The notes: generated from the letters alone by a model not told the origin. A stretch of DNA of 64,000 bases from Aquibium microcysteis (GCF_014495845.1 NZ_CP061080.1:5508001-5572000), one strand, 5' to 3'. Shown: positions 34,815 through 44,224, numbered from the stretch's first letter. Translations and numbers: made by a program.

Positions 34815-37800
34815 TCACAGAAGCGGCGCGGTTCCGGCGAGACCGCTGCGCGCGATCCAGGGCGTCTGCCGCCCGCCGGTCTCCGTCACCACCCGCCGCT
34901 TCAGCGCGCGGTAGACTTCGTCGAAGTCCAGCGCGCCGTCGCCATTCGCGTCTGCGGTCGCCCGGTCCGAGAAGATCGCCGCCAGCGCCGCCGTGAAGGC
35001 ACCGCCGCCGAAGCGGGGTCCCTCCAGGCTGAACTGGCGGCCCTTGGAGGCCGAGATCACCGCCACGGCCGCAGCGCCCTGCGACAGCAGCCCGTCCACC
35101 GCCGCGTCGTTGCTCGCCGTGCCGGCCGCACCCGAATGGCAGGCGTCGAGGAACACGAACACCCGGCCCGGCAGCCGGCGCAGCGCGGCGGAGAGATCGT
35201 CCATGCCGATGGCCGTCTGCGCCAGCCCGTCGAGCCGCGTCCCCCGGTCGGCCAGCCGGAAGGCACCGGCCTCGTCCACCAGCCCGTGCCCGGCCACGTG
35301 CAGGAACAGCGTGTCGTCCGGCCCCATGCGCGCAGCGATCACGTCGAGCCTCGAAGGCAGCAATGCCGCCAGCTCGGCCGCGTCCGCGATCACCTCCGTC
35401 TCGACGCCGGCATAATAGGGCGATCCTGCTGCCGCCGCGGCGGCGAAGCGGCGGGCGTCCTGGACGGCATAGCGCAGGGTCCCGATGGCCGGGTCGTCGT
35501 ACCGGTCCGTGCCCACCGCAAGCACGAACAGCCGGCCGCGGGCCTGCGCGGGACCGTCGACCGGCCGCTGTCCTTCGATTTCCCCGACCGCCACGTCCAC
35601 CGTCAGGCTCGCGAGACCGCGCGCGTCGAGAACCCGCGCCGAGACGACGCGCGTTTCCGGCGAAAGGGTCACGCGGCGTTCCACCGCGGCCGTGCGGCCC
35701 GACAGCGGCACGGCCTCCACCGGACGGCCGTCGCGGAAGAGGGTCAGCCGCGCCAGGTCGGCCTCGCCCTCGGCTACGGCTTCGAAGATGGCCTCGCCCT
35801 TCGTCGCGCCTGCGCGCGCCCGCAGCGTCAGGCGCGGCGGAATGCCGGGTGCGGCCGCGCCGGGGCGGGCGCCTCCGCGCAGGGTCTCCTCCACCAGCCC
35901 CGACGCCGCCAGCACCCCGCCGAACTGCGCGAGCTCGTAGAGGTTGCGGTCGCCGGGGAACTTCAGATGCACGTGGCGCGCGCCTTCCGGCGTCGCCTCG
36001 AAGCGGAAGCCGCTGCCGTAGGCCACCACCTCGTCGTCCACGAAGCGCCCCGCGAGCACCGCTGCGCCCGAGCCGATCGCATGCACGAAGAAGCGTCCGT
36101 CGGCGTTGATCTGCACGAGATGCCGCCCGTCGTCCGACAGCGCGATCTCCGCCACGTTGGCGAAGCCCTCCAGTCGGGCCTGGCGAAACGTCACGGAGCG
36201 ATCCGCCAGGTCGAGCAGGGCCAGTTCGCCGCGGCTGTTGAGCAGCGCCAGGTGCCGCTCGTCCGGGCGGAACACCCGCAGCTCGTCGTGGAAGGTCATG
36301 TCGAGAAGCTCGTCCGGCGCGTCCCCCGCGTCCTCCGCATCGGCCAGCATCTCTGGATTGTCGGCATAGCGCGGGTCGAAAGCCAGCATGTCGCCGTCGA
36401 GCGTCTGTCCGATCAGCGTGACGGCGACCTCGCCCCCGCTCTCCTCCAGCAGGGAGGCCGCCCCCTCGGGAAAGGCGCCGGTGCTGACGTAGCAGTGGAA
36501 CTGTACGATCTGTCGCAGCCGGCCCTGGTAGGTCAGGCTCCAGACACGCGCTTCCGAGCTGCGGCCGACCGTGGTGCAGGCGGCGTCGAGGTCGGGATGC
36601 ATCGTCAGCGTCGCCGCCGCCGCGTCGAAGCGTGCCGCCAGCGCTGCATCGGCCAGCCGCCGCGCCTGCGCGGCCGATCCCGACGCGACGCGATACTCCG
36701 CCTCGTCGCCGGCATCGTCCTTCATGCTCTCGAAGGTCAGGCGGTCGAAGGCGAGCGGCGCCTGCCCGCGATAGCCGAGGCCCAGCGCCCGCAGCCGGTC
36801 GGCGATGCGGCTCGCCCGGTTGAAGCGTTCGACGGGCCGCAGCCGCGCCGCCGCCCGCAGCACCGTCCCGTCCGCGGCGGCGGCCGCCACGTCCGGCGCG
36901 CTCGCCTCCGGTCTGCCGTCGCCGGCCTCGTCCAGGAGCAGCGGCACCCCGTCGAGCGGCGACAGGCTCGCCCGGGGACCGCCGTTCAGGCGCCAGCTCG
37001 CAAGGCCGCGCCCGGCCGAGCCGAGCGTCGGTCGGGGTGCCACCACATGCGCCGCCGCATCCGCGGCGGTGAAGGGCTCGTCCGGATCGCGCGCGTCGGT
37101 CAGCATGCGATCGAAGATCAGGCTGTAGGCGACCTCGGGATCGTAGGAGCCCATGCGCACCAGCGTGTTGTCGATCTCCACGTCCACCACGGCCTCTTCG
37201 GTCGGGTCGCACGCGCCGCAGCCTTCCGCGAGGTAGCGGTAGCCGCGGCCGGTGAGCGTTTCGAGAAAGCCGATCGCTCCGGCCGCCTCGTAGGCGGCGA
37301 GCATGAAGCTGTCGCCGGGCGACCACTGCACGCCCTGCACGAAGGTGCCGCGCCCGCCCACGCCCTCCGGGTCGAGTTCGAGCACCATGCTCTCCGACAC
37401 GAGGTCGAAGACCCGCAGCTGCGAAGCCATGTCGCCGAACCAGTGCAGGAAGCGCCCCGTGGGCGAAAAGGTCGGCCGGTACCCCTCCGCCGCGATCACC
37501 TGCGCCCCCGTCGTCGCGTCCGTCACGCGGAAGTGTCCGTCGAACACCGAGAGCGTATATTCTCCGTCCGCGCTGGCCCGGCTTTCGACCGGGGTGTCGG
37601 CTGCAAAACTGTCCTGCACGACGATCTTCGGCTCGCCCGGCGCGACCGTCCGGTCGAGCGCGCCGGCAGCCGTCGCCGGCCTGCCGGGAACCGCCAGCGC
37701 CCACCCCGCCGTCATCGGCCCCGTGAGGAAGGGCGTCACCAGCGCCGAGCCGCGCCGTGCCTCCGCCAGGTGCAGCGGCACGAAGAGGCGCAGCCGGTCG

Positions 37801-38144
37801 GAGGCATGGCCGATCCCGAAAGGCGCCGGCTCCCCGGGTGCCAGCGCCATGAAGCCTTCGCCCGACAGCCTGACGCGCTCCGGAAGGTCGACCACCAGGA
37901 AGGCCGCTCCCTCGCAGCCCGGCGCCGGCACGCTCCACGTCAGGCGAAACGGCGCGCCGCCGCGCACGGGTGCCTCCGCCTCGATCGCCACCCGCGTCGC
38001 GTCGCGCAGCACCGCGGCGTCCAGGTCGGCGCAGGCGGGAGCCGCCGCGGCCTGCGGCACGGCAAGGCCGAGGGTCACGATCATGGCCGCGGCCAGCATC
38101 CGCACCAGCCGCCCCACGCCTTTGCCCCTCGGCCATTCCGTCAT
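34815..38144 (-). CDS. secreted caspase-domain (metacaspase-like) protein with EF-hand loop
   Basis: A 1109-residue protein. A signal peptide (about 13-35, VRMLAAAMIVTLGLAVPQAA) precedes a long, mostly beta region that looks like propeller repeats (VFDLVSESMVLELD, SDDGRHLVQINADG), then a C-terminal caspase-like domain from about 880. The catalytic dyad is His953 in HVAGHG and Cys1002 in FLDACHSG. A canonical EF-hand loop DANGDGALDFDE at 1065-1076 could bind calcium. ATG 38144 has GGGAG upstream and begins before the signal sequence. It is antisense to the tRNA synthetase block and stands alone. Confidence 0.85.
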   Translation of the reverse strand: MTEWPRGKGVGRLVRMLAAAMIVTLGLAVPQAAAAPACADLDAAVLRDATRVAIEAEAPVRGGAPFRLTWSVPAPGCEGAAFLVVDLPERVRLSGEGFMALAPGEPAPFGIGHASDRLRLFVPLHLAEARRGSALVTPFLTGPMTAGWALAVPGRPATAAGALDRTVAPGEPKIVVQDSFAADTPVESRASADGEYTLSVFDGHFRVTDATTGAQVIAAEGYRPTFSPTGRFLHWFGDMASQLRVFDLVSESMVLELDPEGVGGRGTFVQGVQWSPGDSFMLAAYEAAGAIGFLETLTGRGYRYLAEGCGACDPTEEAVVDVEIDNTLVRMGSYDPEVAYSLIFDRMLTDARDPDEPFTAADAAAHVVAPRPTLGSAGRGLASWRLNGGPRASLSPLDGVPLLLDEAGDGRPEASAPDVAAAAADGTVLRAAARLRPVERFNRASRIADRLRALGLGYRGQAPLAFDRLTFESMKDDAGDEAEYRVASGSAAQARRLADAALAARFDAAAATLTMHPDLDAACTTVGRSSEARVWSLTYQGRLRQIVQFHCYVSTGAFPEGAASLLEESGGEVAVTLIGQTLDGDMLAFDPRYADNPEMLADAEDAGDAPDELLDMTFHDELRVFRPDERHLALLNSRGELALLDLADRSVTFRQARLEGFANVAEIALSDDGRHLVQINADGRFFVHAIGSGAAVLAGRFVDDEVVAYGSGFRFEATPEGARHVHLKFPGDRNLYELAQFGGVLAASGLVEETLRGGARPGAAAPGIPPRLTLRARAGATKGEAIFEAVAEGEADLARLTLFRDGRPVEAVPLSGRTAAVERRVTLSPETRVVSARVLDARGLASLTVDVAVGEIEGQRPVDGPAQARGRLFVLAVGTDRYDDPAIGTLRYAVQDARRFAAAAAAGSPYYAGVETEVIADAAELAALLPSRLDVIAARMGPDDTLFLHVAGHGLVDEAGAFRLADRGTRLDGLAQTAIGMDDLSAALRRLPGRVFVFLDACHSGAAGTASNDAAVDGLLSQGAAAVAVISASKGRQFSLEGPRFGGGAFTAALAAIFSDRATADANGDGALDFDEVYRALKRRVVTETGGRQTPWIARSGLAGTAPLL

Positions 38145-38295
38145 CGTCTGCTCCCGCCCGTCGTCACCGCCGATCGCAGCCATTGTGCCAACCACGGCGC
38201 GCGACGAAAACCCCTCGCGCCCGCGCGCTGGTGACAGCGGCGGACGGAGTTGCTAGAGCGCACGCCTGACACTCCCGCGCCCGAGAACCGATCCG

Positions 38296-38533
38296 ATGCC
38301 CGATCTTCTGCTCGAACTCCGCTCCGAGGAAATACCGGCCCGCCCGCGCGCCCGCAGCGCCGCAGGCGCGAGGACGCGCAAGACGGGAACCGGCATGCGG
38401 GTGGAGGTGCTCTGATGCCCGATCTTCTGCTCGAACTCCGCTCCGAGGAAATGCCTGCCCGCCCGCGCGCCCGCAGCGCCGCAGGCGCGAGGACGCGCAA
38501 GACGGGAACCGGCATGCGGCTGGAGGTGCTCTG
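38296..38533 (+). repeat. 119-bp tandem duplication of the glyS start region
   Basis: Two 119-bp units (38296-38414, 38415-38533) directly precede glyS. Each begins with the same 46 or so bases as glyS (ATGCCCGATCTTCTGCTCGA...) and reads a 39-codon frame whose TGA overlaps the next ATG as TGATG. The units differ at only a few bases (for example IPAR versus MPAR, and MRVEVL versus MRLEVL). The end of each unit supplies GGAGG 7 nt ahead of the next ATG, which the first unit lacks. Confidence 0.9.
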
Positions 38534-41221
38534 ATGCCCGATCTTCTGCTCGAACTCCGCTCCGAGGAAATACCGGCCCGCATGCAGCGCAAGGCGGCGG
38601 GCGATCTGCGGAAGATGGTCACCGACGGTCTGGTCGAGGCGGGTCTCACCTACGAGGCGGCGCGGGAATACTGGACGCCGCGGCGGCTCGCGCTCGACAT
38701 CCGCGGCGTCACCGCCCGCTCGAAGGACGTGCGCGAGGAGATCAAGGGCCCGCCCGTCAAGGCGCCGGAGGCGGCCGTGCAGGGCTTCCTGCGCAAGGCC
38801 GGCCTGGCGTCCGTCGACCAGCTTTCCGTCCAGACCGACCCGAAGAAGGGCGACTTCTACGTCGCGCTGATCGAGAAGCCCGGCCGCGCGGCCGAGGAGA
38901 TCATCGCCGCCCTCATGCCCGGCATCATCCGCGACTTCCCCTGGCCGAAGTCGATGCGCTGGGGTGCGGCGTCCGCGCCGCGCGATCCGCGCTTCTACGG
39001 CGACGTGGCGAAGGGCTCCGAGAGCCTGCGCTGGGTGCGGCCGCTGCAGTCGATCCTCTGCACCTTCGGCCCCGAGACCGCCGAGCCGGTGGTCGTCGAC
39101 TTCGAGGTCGACGGCCTTCGCTCCGGCAACGTCACCGTCGGCCACCGCTTCCACGCCCCGGGCGAGATCACCGTGCGCCGCTTCGACGACTACGTCTCGG
39201 CGCTGGAGGCGGCGAAGGTCGTGCTCGACGCCGAGCGCCGCAAGCAGATCATCCTGTCGGACGCCCGCAACCTCGCCTTCGCCAGCGGCCTGGACCTCGT
39301 CGAGGACGAGGGCCTGCTCGAGGAGGTCGCCGGCCTCGTCGAATGGCCGGTCGTGCTGATGGGCTCCTTCGAGGAGGAATTCCTCGCTATCCCGCCGGAA
39401 GTGATCCGCCTCACCATCCGCGCCAACCAGAAGTGCTTCGTCACGCGGCCGCATGGCGCCGCCCCCGAGGCCGGGCTCGCCCCCCGCTTCATCCTCACCG
39501 CCAACATCGAGGCCGACGACGGCGGCGCCGAGATCGTCCACGGCAACGGCAAGGTCGTTCGCGCGCGGCTCTCCGACGCCGTGCATTTCTGGAAGACCGA
39601 CCAGGCCGACCTGCCCGACCTCGCCGCGCTGCAGCCGTCGGCCGAAAGGTTCGGCCTCGACCTGAAGAAGCCGCTGGACCAGCGCATGGCCCGCCTCGAC
39701 CATCTGGGCGTCACCTTCCACGCCAGGCTCGGCACGCAAGGCGAACGCGTCCAGCGCATCGCCAGGCTCGCCGAAGAGATCGCGGCGTCTCTCCCCCCCT
39801 CCCCCCTGAGGGGAGGGGTAAGGGGTGGGGGTACGCCTCCCGCCGACGCCTCGCACCTGGCCGCTCACCACGACGGCGATGCCGACCTCCCCGCGCTCGC
39901 CCGCCGCGCCGCGGTGCTCGCCAAGGCCGACCTGCAGACCGAGATCGTCGGCGAGTTCCCCGAACTCCAGGGCGCCATGGGCCGCAAATACGCGCTGCTC
40001 CAGGGCGAACACCCTTCCGTCGCCGCAGCACTCGAAGCCCACTACAAGCCGCAGGGCCCCACCGACACCGTCCCCACCGACCCCGTCGCCATCGCCGTCG
40101 CGCTCGCCGACAAGCTCGACACGCTGGTGGGCTTCTGGGCCATCGACGAGAAGCCCACGGGCTCGAAGGACCCCTACGCGCTGCGCCGCGCGGCGCTGGG
40201 GGTGATCCGGATTCTGGTGGAGAACGGGGTAAGGTTGGGTTTATTCGATACTCTGTTCAGAGCCTCGGTCGAGATCGAACTCGCTGTTGAATATCTACGC
40301 GATCAGCGGCGGCGCGCGCTGGTGGCCGAACTGAATAAGCAAGGGCTTCTATTTGAAGCAAAGAACTTAGAGGCGTCACTTGTTCATAGAGAAGATCGTG
40401 AGGAGACAGAGATCGAAAGCGCACTGGGGGTCTCTCTGCTCGAGGCAGAATGCGCCGACCTCCTATCCTTCTTCCACGACCGCCTGAAAGTCTACCTCCG
40501 CGACAAGGGCGCCCGGCACGACCTGATCGACGCCGTGCTCGCCGGCGGCGGCAGGCCGATCTCCCCCCTTGTGGGGGAGATGTCCGGCAGGACAGAGGGG
40601 GGCGCCCAGGCTCGACCTCTCCACGCTTCCGAGAACCAGGCTGAACTCACCCCCCAGCCCGCGATCCCCTACGACGTCGACCGCTTGCACTCCGCGACGC
40701 CCCCCTCTGCCCTGCCGGGCATCTCCCCCACAAGGGGGGAGATCGGCGCTCCACCGGCGGCGACCTCCTCCCCCCTGGCGGGGGAGGGTGCCTCCACCAA
40801 CGACGACCTCCTGATGATCGTCCGCCGCGTCGAGGCGCTGTCCGATCTCCTCGGAACCGAGGACGGGAAGAACCTCGTCGCGGGCACGAAGCGCGCGGCC
40901 AACATCCTGGCGGCCGAGGAGAAGAAGGGCACCCGCGTCGCGGCCCGTGTCGACGCCGCCCTCCTGTCCGAACCCTCGGAAGTGGCCCTCCATGCCGCCG
41001 TCGAGACCGCCGAGCAGGAGGCGGCCACGGCCATCGCGCAGGAGGATTTCGCCGCCGCGATGCGCGCGCTGGCGGCGCTCAGGGCGCCCATCGACGCCTT
41101 CTTCGAGGCCGTGATGGTGAATGCCGAGGACGAGGCGGTGCGGGCGAACCGACTGGCGCTGCTGTCGCGCATCCGCGGCGCGACGGGCCAGGTGGCGGAC
41201 TTCTCGAAGATCGCCGGCTGA
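38534..41221 (+). CDS. glyS: glycyl-tRNA synthetase beta subunit, with in-frame repeat insertions
   Basis: An 895-residue beta chain, clearly longer than the 689 residues of E. coli GlyS. Conserved parts include [18 protein letters not shown] at the start, [26 protein letters not shown], the HD-like [19 protein letters not shown], and C-terminal [18 protein letters not shown]. Extra material appears near residues 418-455, 564-640 (low GC) and about 672-756. Insertion 1 and 3 contain palindromic intergenic-type repeats without a stop codon. The start at 38534 is the third of three tandem starts and is the only one that continues into the enzyme. It is expected to bind tRNA-Gly and stabilise the alpha2-beta2 complex. 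Confidence 0.93.
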   Translation: MPDLLLELRSEEIPARMQRKAAGDLRKMVTDGLVEAGLTYEAAREYWTPRRLALDIRGVTARSKDVREEIKGPPVKAPEAAVQGFLRKAGLASVDQLSVQTDPKKGDFYVALIEKPGRAAEEIIAALMPGIIRDFPWPKSMRWGAASAPRDPRFYGDVAKGSESLRWVRPLQSILCTFGPETAEPVVVDFEVDGLRSGNVTVGHRFHAPGEITVRRFDDYVSALEAAKVVLDAERRKQIILSDARNLAFASGLDLVEDEGLLEEVAGLVEWPVVLMGSFEEEFLAIPPEVIRLTIRANQKCFVTRPHGAAPEAGLAPRFILTANIEADDGGAEIVHGNGKVVRARLSDAVHFWKTDQADLPDLAALQPSAERFGLDLKKPLDQRMARLDHLGVTFHARLGTQGERVQRIARLAEEIAASLPPSPLRGGVRGGGTPPADASHLAAHHDGDADLPALARRAAVLAKADLQTEIVGEFPELQGAMGRKYALLQGEHPSVAAALEAHYKPQGPTDTVPTDPVAIAVALADKLDTLVGFWAIDEKPTGSKDPYALRRAALGVIRILVENGVRLGLFDTLFRASVEIELAVEYLRDQRRRALVAELNKQGLLFEAKNLEASLVHREDREETEIESALGVSLLEAECADLLSFFHDRLKVYLRDKGARHDLIDAVLAGGGRPISPLVGEMSGRTEGGAQARPLHASENQAELTPQPAIPYDVDRLHSATPPSALPGISPTRGEIGAPPAATSSPLAGEGASTNDDLLMIVRRVEALSDLLGTEDGKNLVAGTKRAANILAAEEKKGTRVAARVDAALLSEPSEVALHAAVETAEQEAATAIAQEDFAAAMRALAALRAPIDAFFEAVMVNAEDEAVRANRLALLSRIRGATGQVADFSKIAG
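39789..39835. repeat. palindromic repeat inserted in glyS (site 1)
   Basis: The sequence CTCCCCCCTGAGGGGAGGGG (within 39797-39817) and the following GGGTGGGGGTAC form a C/G hairpin of the type scattered between Rhizobiales genes. It is read in-frame as Pro/Gly/Arg-rich residues ([14 protein letters not shown]) near residue 420, between the conserved EEIAA and the [14 protein letters not shown] segment. The frame stays open. Confidence 0.8.
40557..40793. repeat. pair of palindromic repeats inserted in glyS (site 3)
   Basis: A unit at 40558-40604 (GATCTCCCCC, then GGGGGAGATGTCCGGCAGGA, then CAGAGGGGGGCGC) recurs inverted at 40693-40749 with a 90-nt spacer, and a further CTCCTCCCCCCTGGCGGGGG follows to about 40793. 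The same unit forms the ends of the element at 51914-52105. It is translated as [16 protein letters not shown] and [14 protein letters not shown] in GlyS, between [10 protein letters not shown] and [14 protein letters not shown], which are normally near each other. Confidence 0.85.
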
Positions 41222-41258
41222 TCCGCCGGCCCGACGGGGTCGTTCCGCCCCGTCCCGT

Positions 41259-41933
41259 CTATTCCAGCCGCATCGTCGGCGGCGGCGTCGCCGGCACGGA
41301 GGGGGGTGCGGCGGGTGCGGGCGTCCGGTCCTGCGGCTTCAGCGGCGCCGGGTCGCGGCCCTCGGCCATTTCGTCTTCATCCGCTTCCATCGAGCGCCCG
41401 GTGGCCGGCCGCTCCGGCTTGGCCGCCTTCTTCTCCGCCGGCGCCTCCTGCACGGCGGCGCGCGCAGGCGTCGGCGCAAACTGGAACGCCTCGCCGGCGA
41501 GCCCCGCCCGGAAAACGGCCGGCAGGCTGAAGGGCGCCCGCGGCGCCAGCGCCACCACCTGCGTCTCGTCCGGCAGCGGCACGCCGAAGGCCACCATCGA
41601 GCGCGACAGCACCGGCGGCCAGGCCACCACGGAACGCGGATCGGGCTCCACGGTGGCGGGCATGTCCGGTGCGGCCGCGGACGGTACGACGTCCGCCGCG
41701 GCTTCGGCCGTCGCGGGATGCGTCGGCCGCAGCGCGGCGGTCTCGATGCTGCGGTCGGGCGGCGGCACGGCGCGTGCCGTCGCGGCCGGGCGCGGCGCGG
41801 CCGGTTCGCCCAGCACCAGCACCGAGCGCGGGCGCACCACCGGCTCGCCGCCGAGCACGACGAAGGACGCCGCCTGCGCCTGATGCGCGAGCAGAAATCC
41901 GGTCGTGACCAGTACGGCCCTCGGAAACGTCAT
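41259..41933 (-). CDS. secreted proline/alanine-rich hypothetical protein
   Basis: A 224-residue protein with a signal peptide (about 1-21, RAVLVTTGFLLAHQAQA) and a low-complexity mature part rich in Pro, Ala, Val and charged residues, with SFVVLGGEPVVRPRSVLVLGE at the start of the mature sequence. No catalytic motif or family was recognised. It is probably a periplasmic or surface protein. The ATG at 41933 is chosen from the signal sequence. Confidence 0.65.
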   Translation of the reverse strand: MTFPRAVLVTTGFLLAHQAQAASFVVLGGEPVVRPRSVLVLGEPAAPRPAATARAVPPPDRSIETAALRPTHPATAEAAADVVPSAAAPDMPATVEPDPRSVVAWPPVLSRSMVAFGVPLPDETQVVALAPRAPFSLPAVFRAGLAGEAFQFAPTPARAAVQEAPAEKKAAKPERPATGRSMEADEDEMAEGRDPAPLKPQDRTPAPAAPPSVPATPPPTMRLE

Positions 41934-42103
41934 GAACCTACGCACTGCCCCTTGCGGAACGCACACCCGATCGCATCGCCGGGCGCAATGGAGGGACCCA
42001 CCCTGCGGTTGGATAGCATCCGAACGATTAAGGAAACGATGACGCGGGGTCACTTGCGGCCATGCCGCCCGCGCGATAGGCAGCGCGGCGAAAGGAAGCT
42101 TCC

Positions 42104-43084
42104 ATGGCCGACATCGTCCCCGAGGCCGAGGCGCTGGCCCGCGCCGGCGAACTGATCCTCGCCGGCCTGCCCGTCGCCCTGCCGACGGAAACCGTCTATG
42201 GCCTCGCCGCCGACGCCACCAGCGGGCAGGCCGTGGCGCGCATCTACGAGGCCAAGGGCCGCCCGCGCTTCAACCCGTTGATCGTCCACGTCGCCGACCG
42301 CGCCATGGCCGACCGCATCGGCGTGCTCGATCCCGTGTCGCAGCGGCTGGCCGATGCCTTCTGGCCCGGCCCGCTCACCCTCGTCGTGCCGCTGCGCGAC
42401 GGCGCCGGCATCAGCCCGCTGGTCACGGCGGGGCTCGGCACCGTCGGCCTGCGCATGCCCGTCGGCTTCGCCGCGAGGCTGATCGCGGCCACCGGCCGGC
42501 CGCTCGCCGCCCCCAGCGCCAATTCCTCCGGCCGCATCTCGGCCACCAGCGCCGAGGCCGTCGCCAGAGATCTCGGCGACCGCATCCCGCTCGTCGTCGA
42601 CGGCGGGGCCACGCCGGTCGGCGTCGAATCCACCATCGTCAAGGTCGGGGACGGGAACCTGCGCCTGCTCCGGCCGGGCGGCATCGCGGCCGCCGACATC
42701 GAGGCCGTCGCGGGCCTGCCGCTGACGCGCGGCGGTACCAGGCGGGAAGGGGCCGGCGATGCCGCGGGCGTGGAAGCGCCGGGCATGCTCGCCTCGCACT
42801 ACGCGCCGCGCGCGGCCGTCCGGCTCGGCGCGTCGTCGGTCGGGGCAGGGGAGGCGCTGCTCGCTTTCGGTCCCTCCCGCATTCCCGGCGCCGAGAAGGC
42901 CGCCGCCCTGGCCAACCTGTCGCCGTCGGGCGACCTGCGCGAAGCCGCCGCCAATCTCTTCGCCATGCTGTCGCTGCTCGACCGGTCCGGCGCGCCGGTC
43001 ATCGCCGTCGAGCCGATCCCCGTCGAGGGTCTCGGCGAAGCCATCGCCGACCGCCTCGCCCGCGCCGCCGCCCCGCGCGGCTGA
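42104..43084 (+). CDS. sua5: L-threonylcarbamoyladenylate synthase (Sua5-type)
   Basis: A 326-residue protein that catalyses the first step of tRNA t6A37 synthesis (threonine, bicarbonate and ATP to threonylcarbamoyl-AMP). The YrdC domain covers 1-200 with PTETVYGLAADATS, KGRPRFNPLIVHV and PSANSSGRISAT, and the C-terminal Sua5 domain carries the PGMLASHYAPRA signature. The length fits Sua5 and is longer than the single-domain TsaC. The stop codon lies inside a tandem 20-nt repeat. Confidence 0.94.
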   Translation: MADIVPEAEALARAGELILAGLPVALPTETVYGLAADATSGQAVARIYEAKGRPRFNPLIVHVADRAMADRIGVLDPVSQRLADAFWPGPLTLVVPLRDGAGISPLVTAGLGTVGLRMPVGFAARLIAATGRPLAAPSANSSGRISATSAEAVARDLGDRIPLVVDGGATPVGVESTIVKVGDGNLRLLRPGGIAAADIEAVAGLPLTRGGTRREGAGDAAGVEAPGMLASHYAPRAAVRLGASSVGAGEALLAFGPSRIPGAEKAAALANLSPSGDLREAAANLFAMLSLLDRSGAPVIAVEPIPVEGLGEAIADRLARAAAPRG

Positions 43085-43132
43085 TCGCCGTGCCGCGCGG
43101 CTGAACGCCGCGCCGCGCAGCTGAACGCCCGA
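43073..43132. repeat. 20-nt tandem repeat, three units
   Basis: Three units of CCGCGCGGCTGATCGCCGTG-type sequence begin at 43073, 43093 and 43113 with a few differences. The first overlaps the sua5 stop codon (TGA in CGGCTGATC), and the other units repeat the stop context (CGGCTGAAC). The block ends 27 bp before the convergent gene. Confidence 0.8.
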
Positions 43133-43158
43133 AGCCGCTCGCCCGGCCGCGTCTCCGG

Positions 43159-43764
43159 CTAGGCGAAGTGGAAGAACACCTTGAGCACGCCCTCCGCCTG
43201 CAGCCATTCGATTGCTTCGAGTGCCGGGAACATCGCCAGGAACACCAGCCCGTCGAGAAAGGTCTGCTTCAGCACCTTCGGCGAGAACGAGACCTCCGCG
43301 GAATCGCGGTAGAGCGAGGGGCGCGGCCAGAACAGCGGCGTGCGTTCGGCATAGGCCGCATAGGCCGGTCCGAAGGCGTCCCGCAGGAAGACTTCCTCCT
43401 TGCGCGCCGTCAGGGTGAACGCAGCGATGCTCAGCATGCCGAGCAGCAGCGCCACGACCACCGAGCCGTAGATCAGCCCGACGCCGACGGCGCCGACGGT
43501 CGAGAAGACGTAGAGCGGGTTGCGCGTCATCGAATACGGCCCCTCCACCACCAGCGTCCGGTTCTTGCGACCGCCGAGATAGAGGATGCTCCACAGTCGT
43601 CCGGCGATGCAGGCCACCACGAGGCAGAAGCCGAGGAACTCCAGCCGCTCGTGGATCGCGCCGGTCCACAGCGGCTGCCCCGCCAGCAGCAGCAGGCCGA
43701 GCGCCACCCCGCCCGCCTGCAGCAGCCGGATGCGCGTACGCTGGTGGAAGGCTTCGACGGACAT
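43159..43764 (-). CDS. isoprenylcysteine carboxyl methyltransferase/PEMT-like membrane protein
   Basis: A 201-residue membrane protein with four to five helices. Its conserved GPYSMTRNPLYVFS matches the SAM-loop of ICMT/PEMT-type methyltransferases, and the following FTLTARKEEVFLRDAFGPAYAAYAERT corresponds to the C-terminal conserved Glu pair. The substrate is unknown. It is convergent with sua5. The ATG at 43764 begins just ahead of the first helix; a longer frame adds an unrelated basic start. Confidence 0.82.
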   Translation of the reverse strand: MSVEAFHQRTRIRLLQAGGVALGLLLLAGQPLWTGAIHERLEFLGFCLVVACIAGRLWSILYLGGRKNRTLVVEGPYSMTRNPLYVFSTVGAVGVGLIYGSVVVALLLGMLSIAAFTLTARKEEVFLRDAFGPAYAAYAERTPLFWPRPSLYRDSAEVSFSPKVLKQTFLDGLVFLAMFPALEAIEWLQAEGVLKVFFHFA

Positions 43765-43900
43765 CGCGGGTTTCCTCGACGTTGGGTGGCGAACGGTATG
43801 ACGCCATTCCCTGGCCGGATGCAAGCATCGCGTTGTCGCAGAGCGGCGAGGGGGCTGCGCCGCGGGGGCGCCGCGGCTCCTGCCACTGGCGTCACTTGCC

Positions 43901-44224
43901 TTACTTGAGCACGGTCAAGCCATGCTTCTGGACCACCGAGAGCAGTTTCAGTGCCACGCCGCTCGGCCGCTTCGCGCCGGTCTCCCACTTCTCGACCGTG
44001 CTTTCGCTGGTGTTGAGGTAGCGGGCGAACACCGGCTGGCTGACATTGTTGGCCTCGCGGATCTGCTTGATCTGCGCAGGTTCCATCCTGTCAGGCACGA
44101 CCAGATGGCGGGCGTCGAAGTCCCGCATCGTCGCCTTGTCCAGTGCTCCGACCTTGTGGAGCATGGCCGCCGACGAATGGATGGCCTCAGCGATGTCGCT
44201 CCTGAACCTGGCCTTCGTCGCCAT
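43901..44224 (-). CDS. HigA/NadS-like helix-turn-helix antitoxin
   Basis: A 107-residue DNA-binding protein with the HTH near 55-85 (IREANNVSQPVFARYLNTSESTVEKWE) at its C-terminal half and an N-terminal helical domain (ALDKATMRDFD). This arrangement is seen in antitoxins and regulators of the HigBA/NadS group. It begins 38 nt inside the 3' end of the preceding toxin gene, the usual toxin-first order of HigBA. It probably represses its own promoter through the palindrome at 44594-44612. Confidence 0.8.
   Translation of the reverse strand: MATKARFRSDIAEAIHSSAAMLHKVGALDKATMRDFDARHLVVPDRMEPAQIKQIREANNVSQPVFARYLNTSESTVEKWETGAKRPSGVALKLLSVVQKHGLTVLK

Noticed and set aside
35136..38234. A >1000-codon frame antisense to the caspase gene
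   Set aside because: High-GC shadow frame without any domain; the minus-strand caspase protein has clear signal peptide and catalytic motifs.
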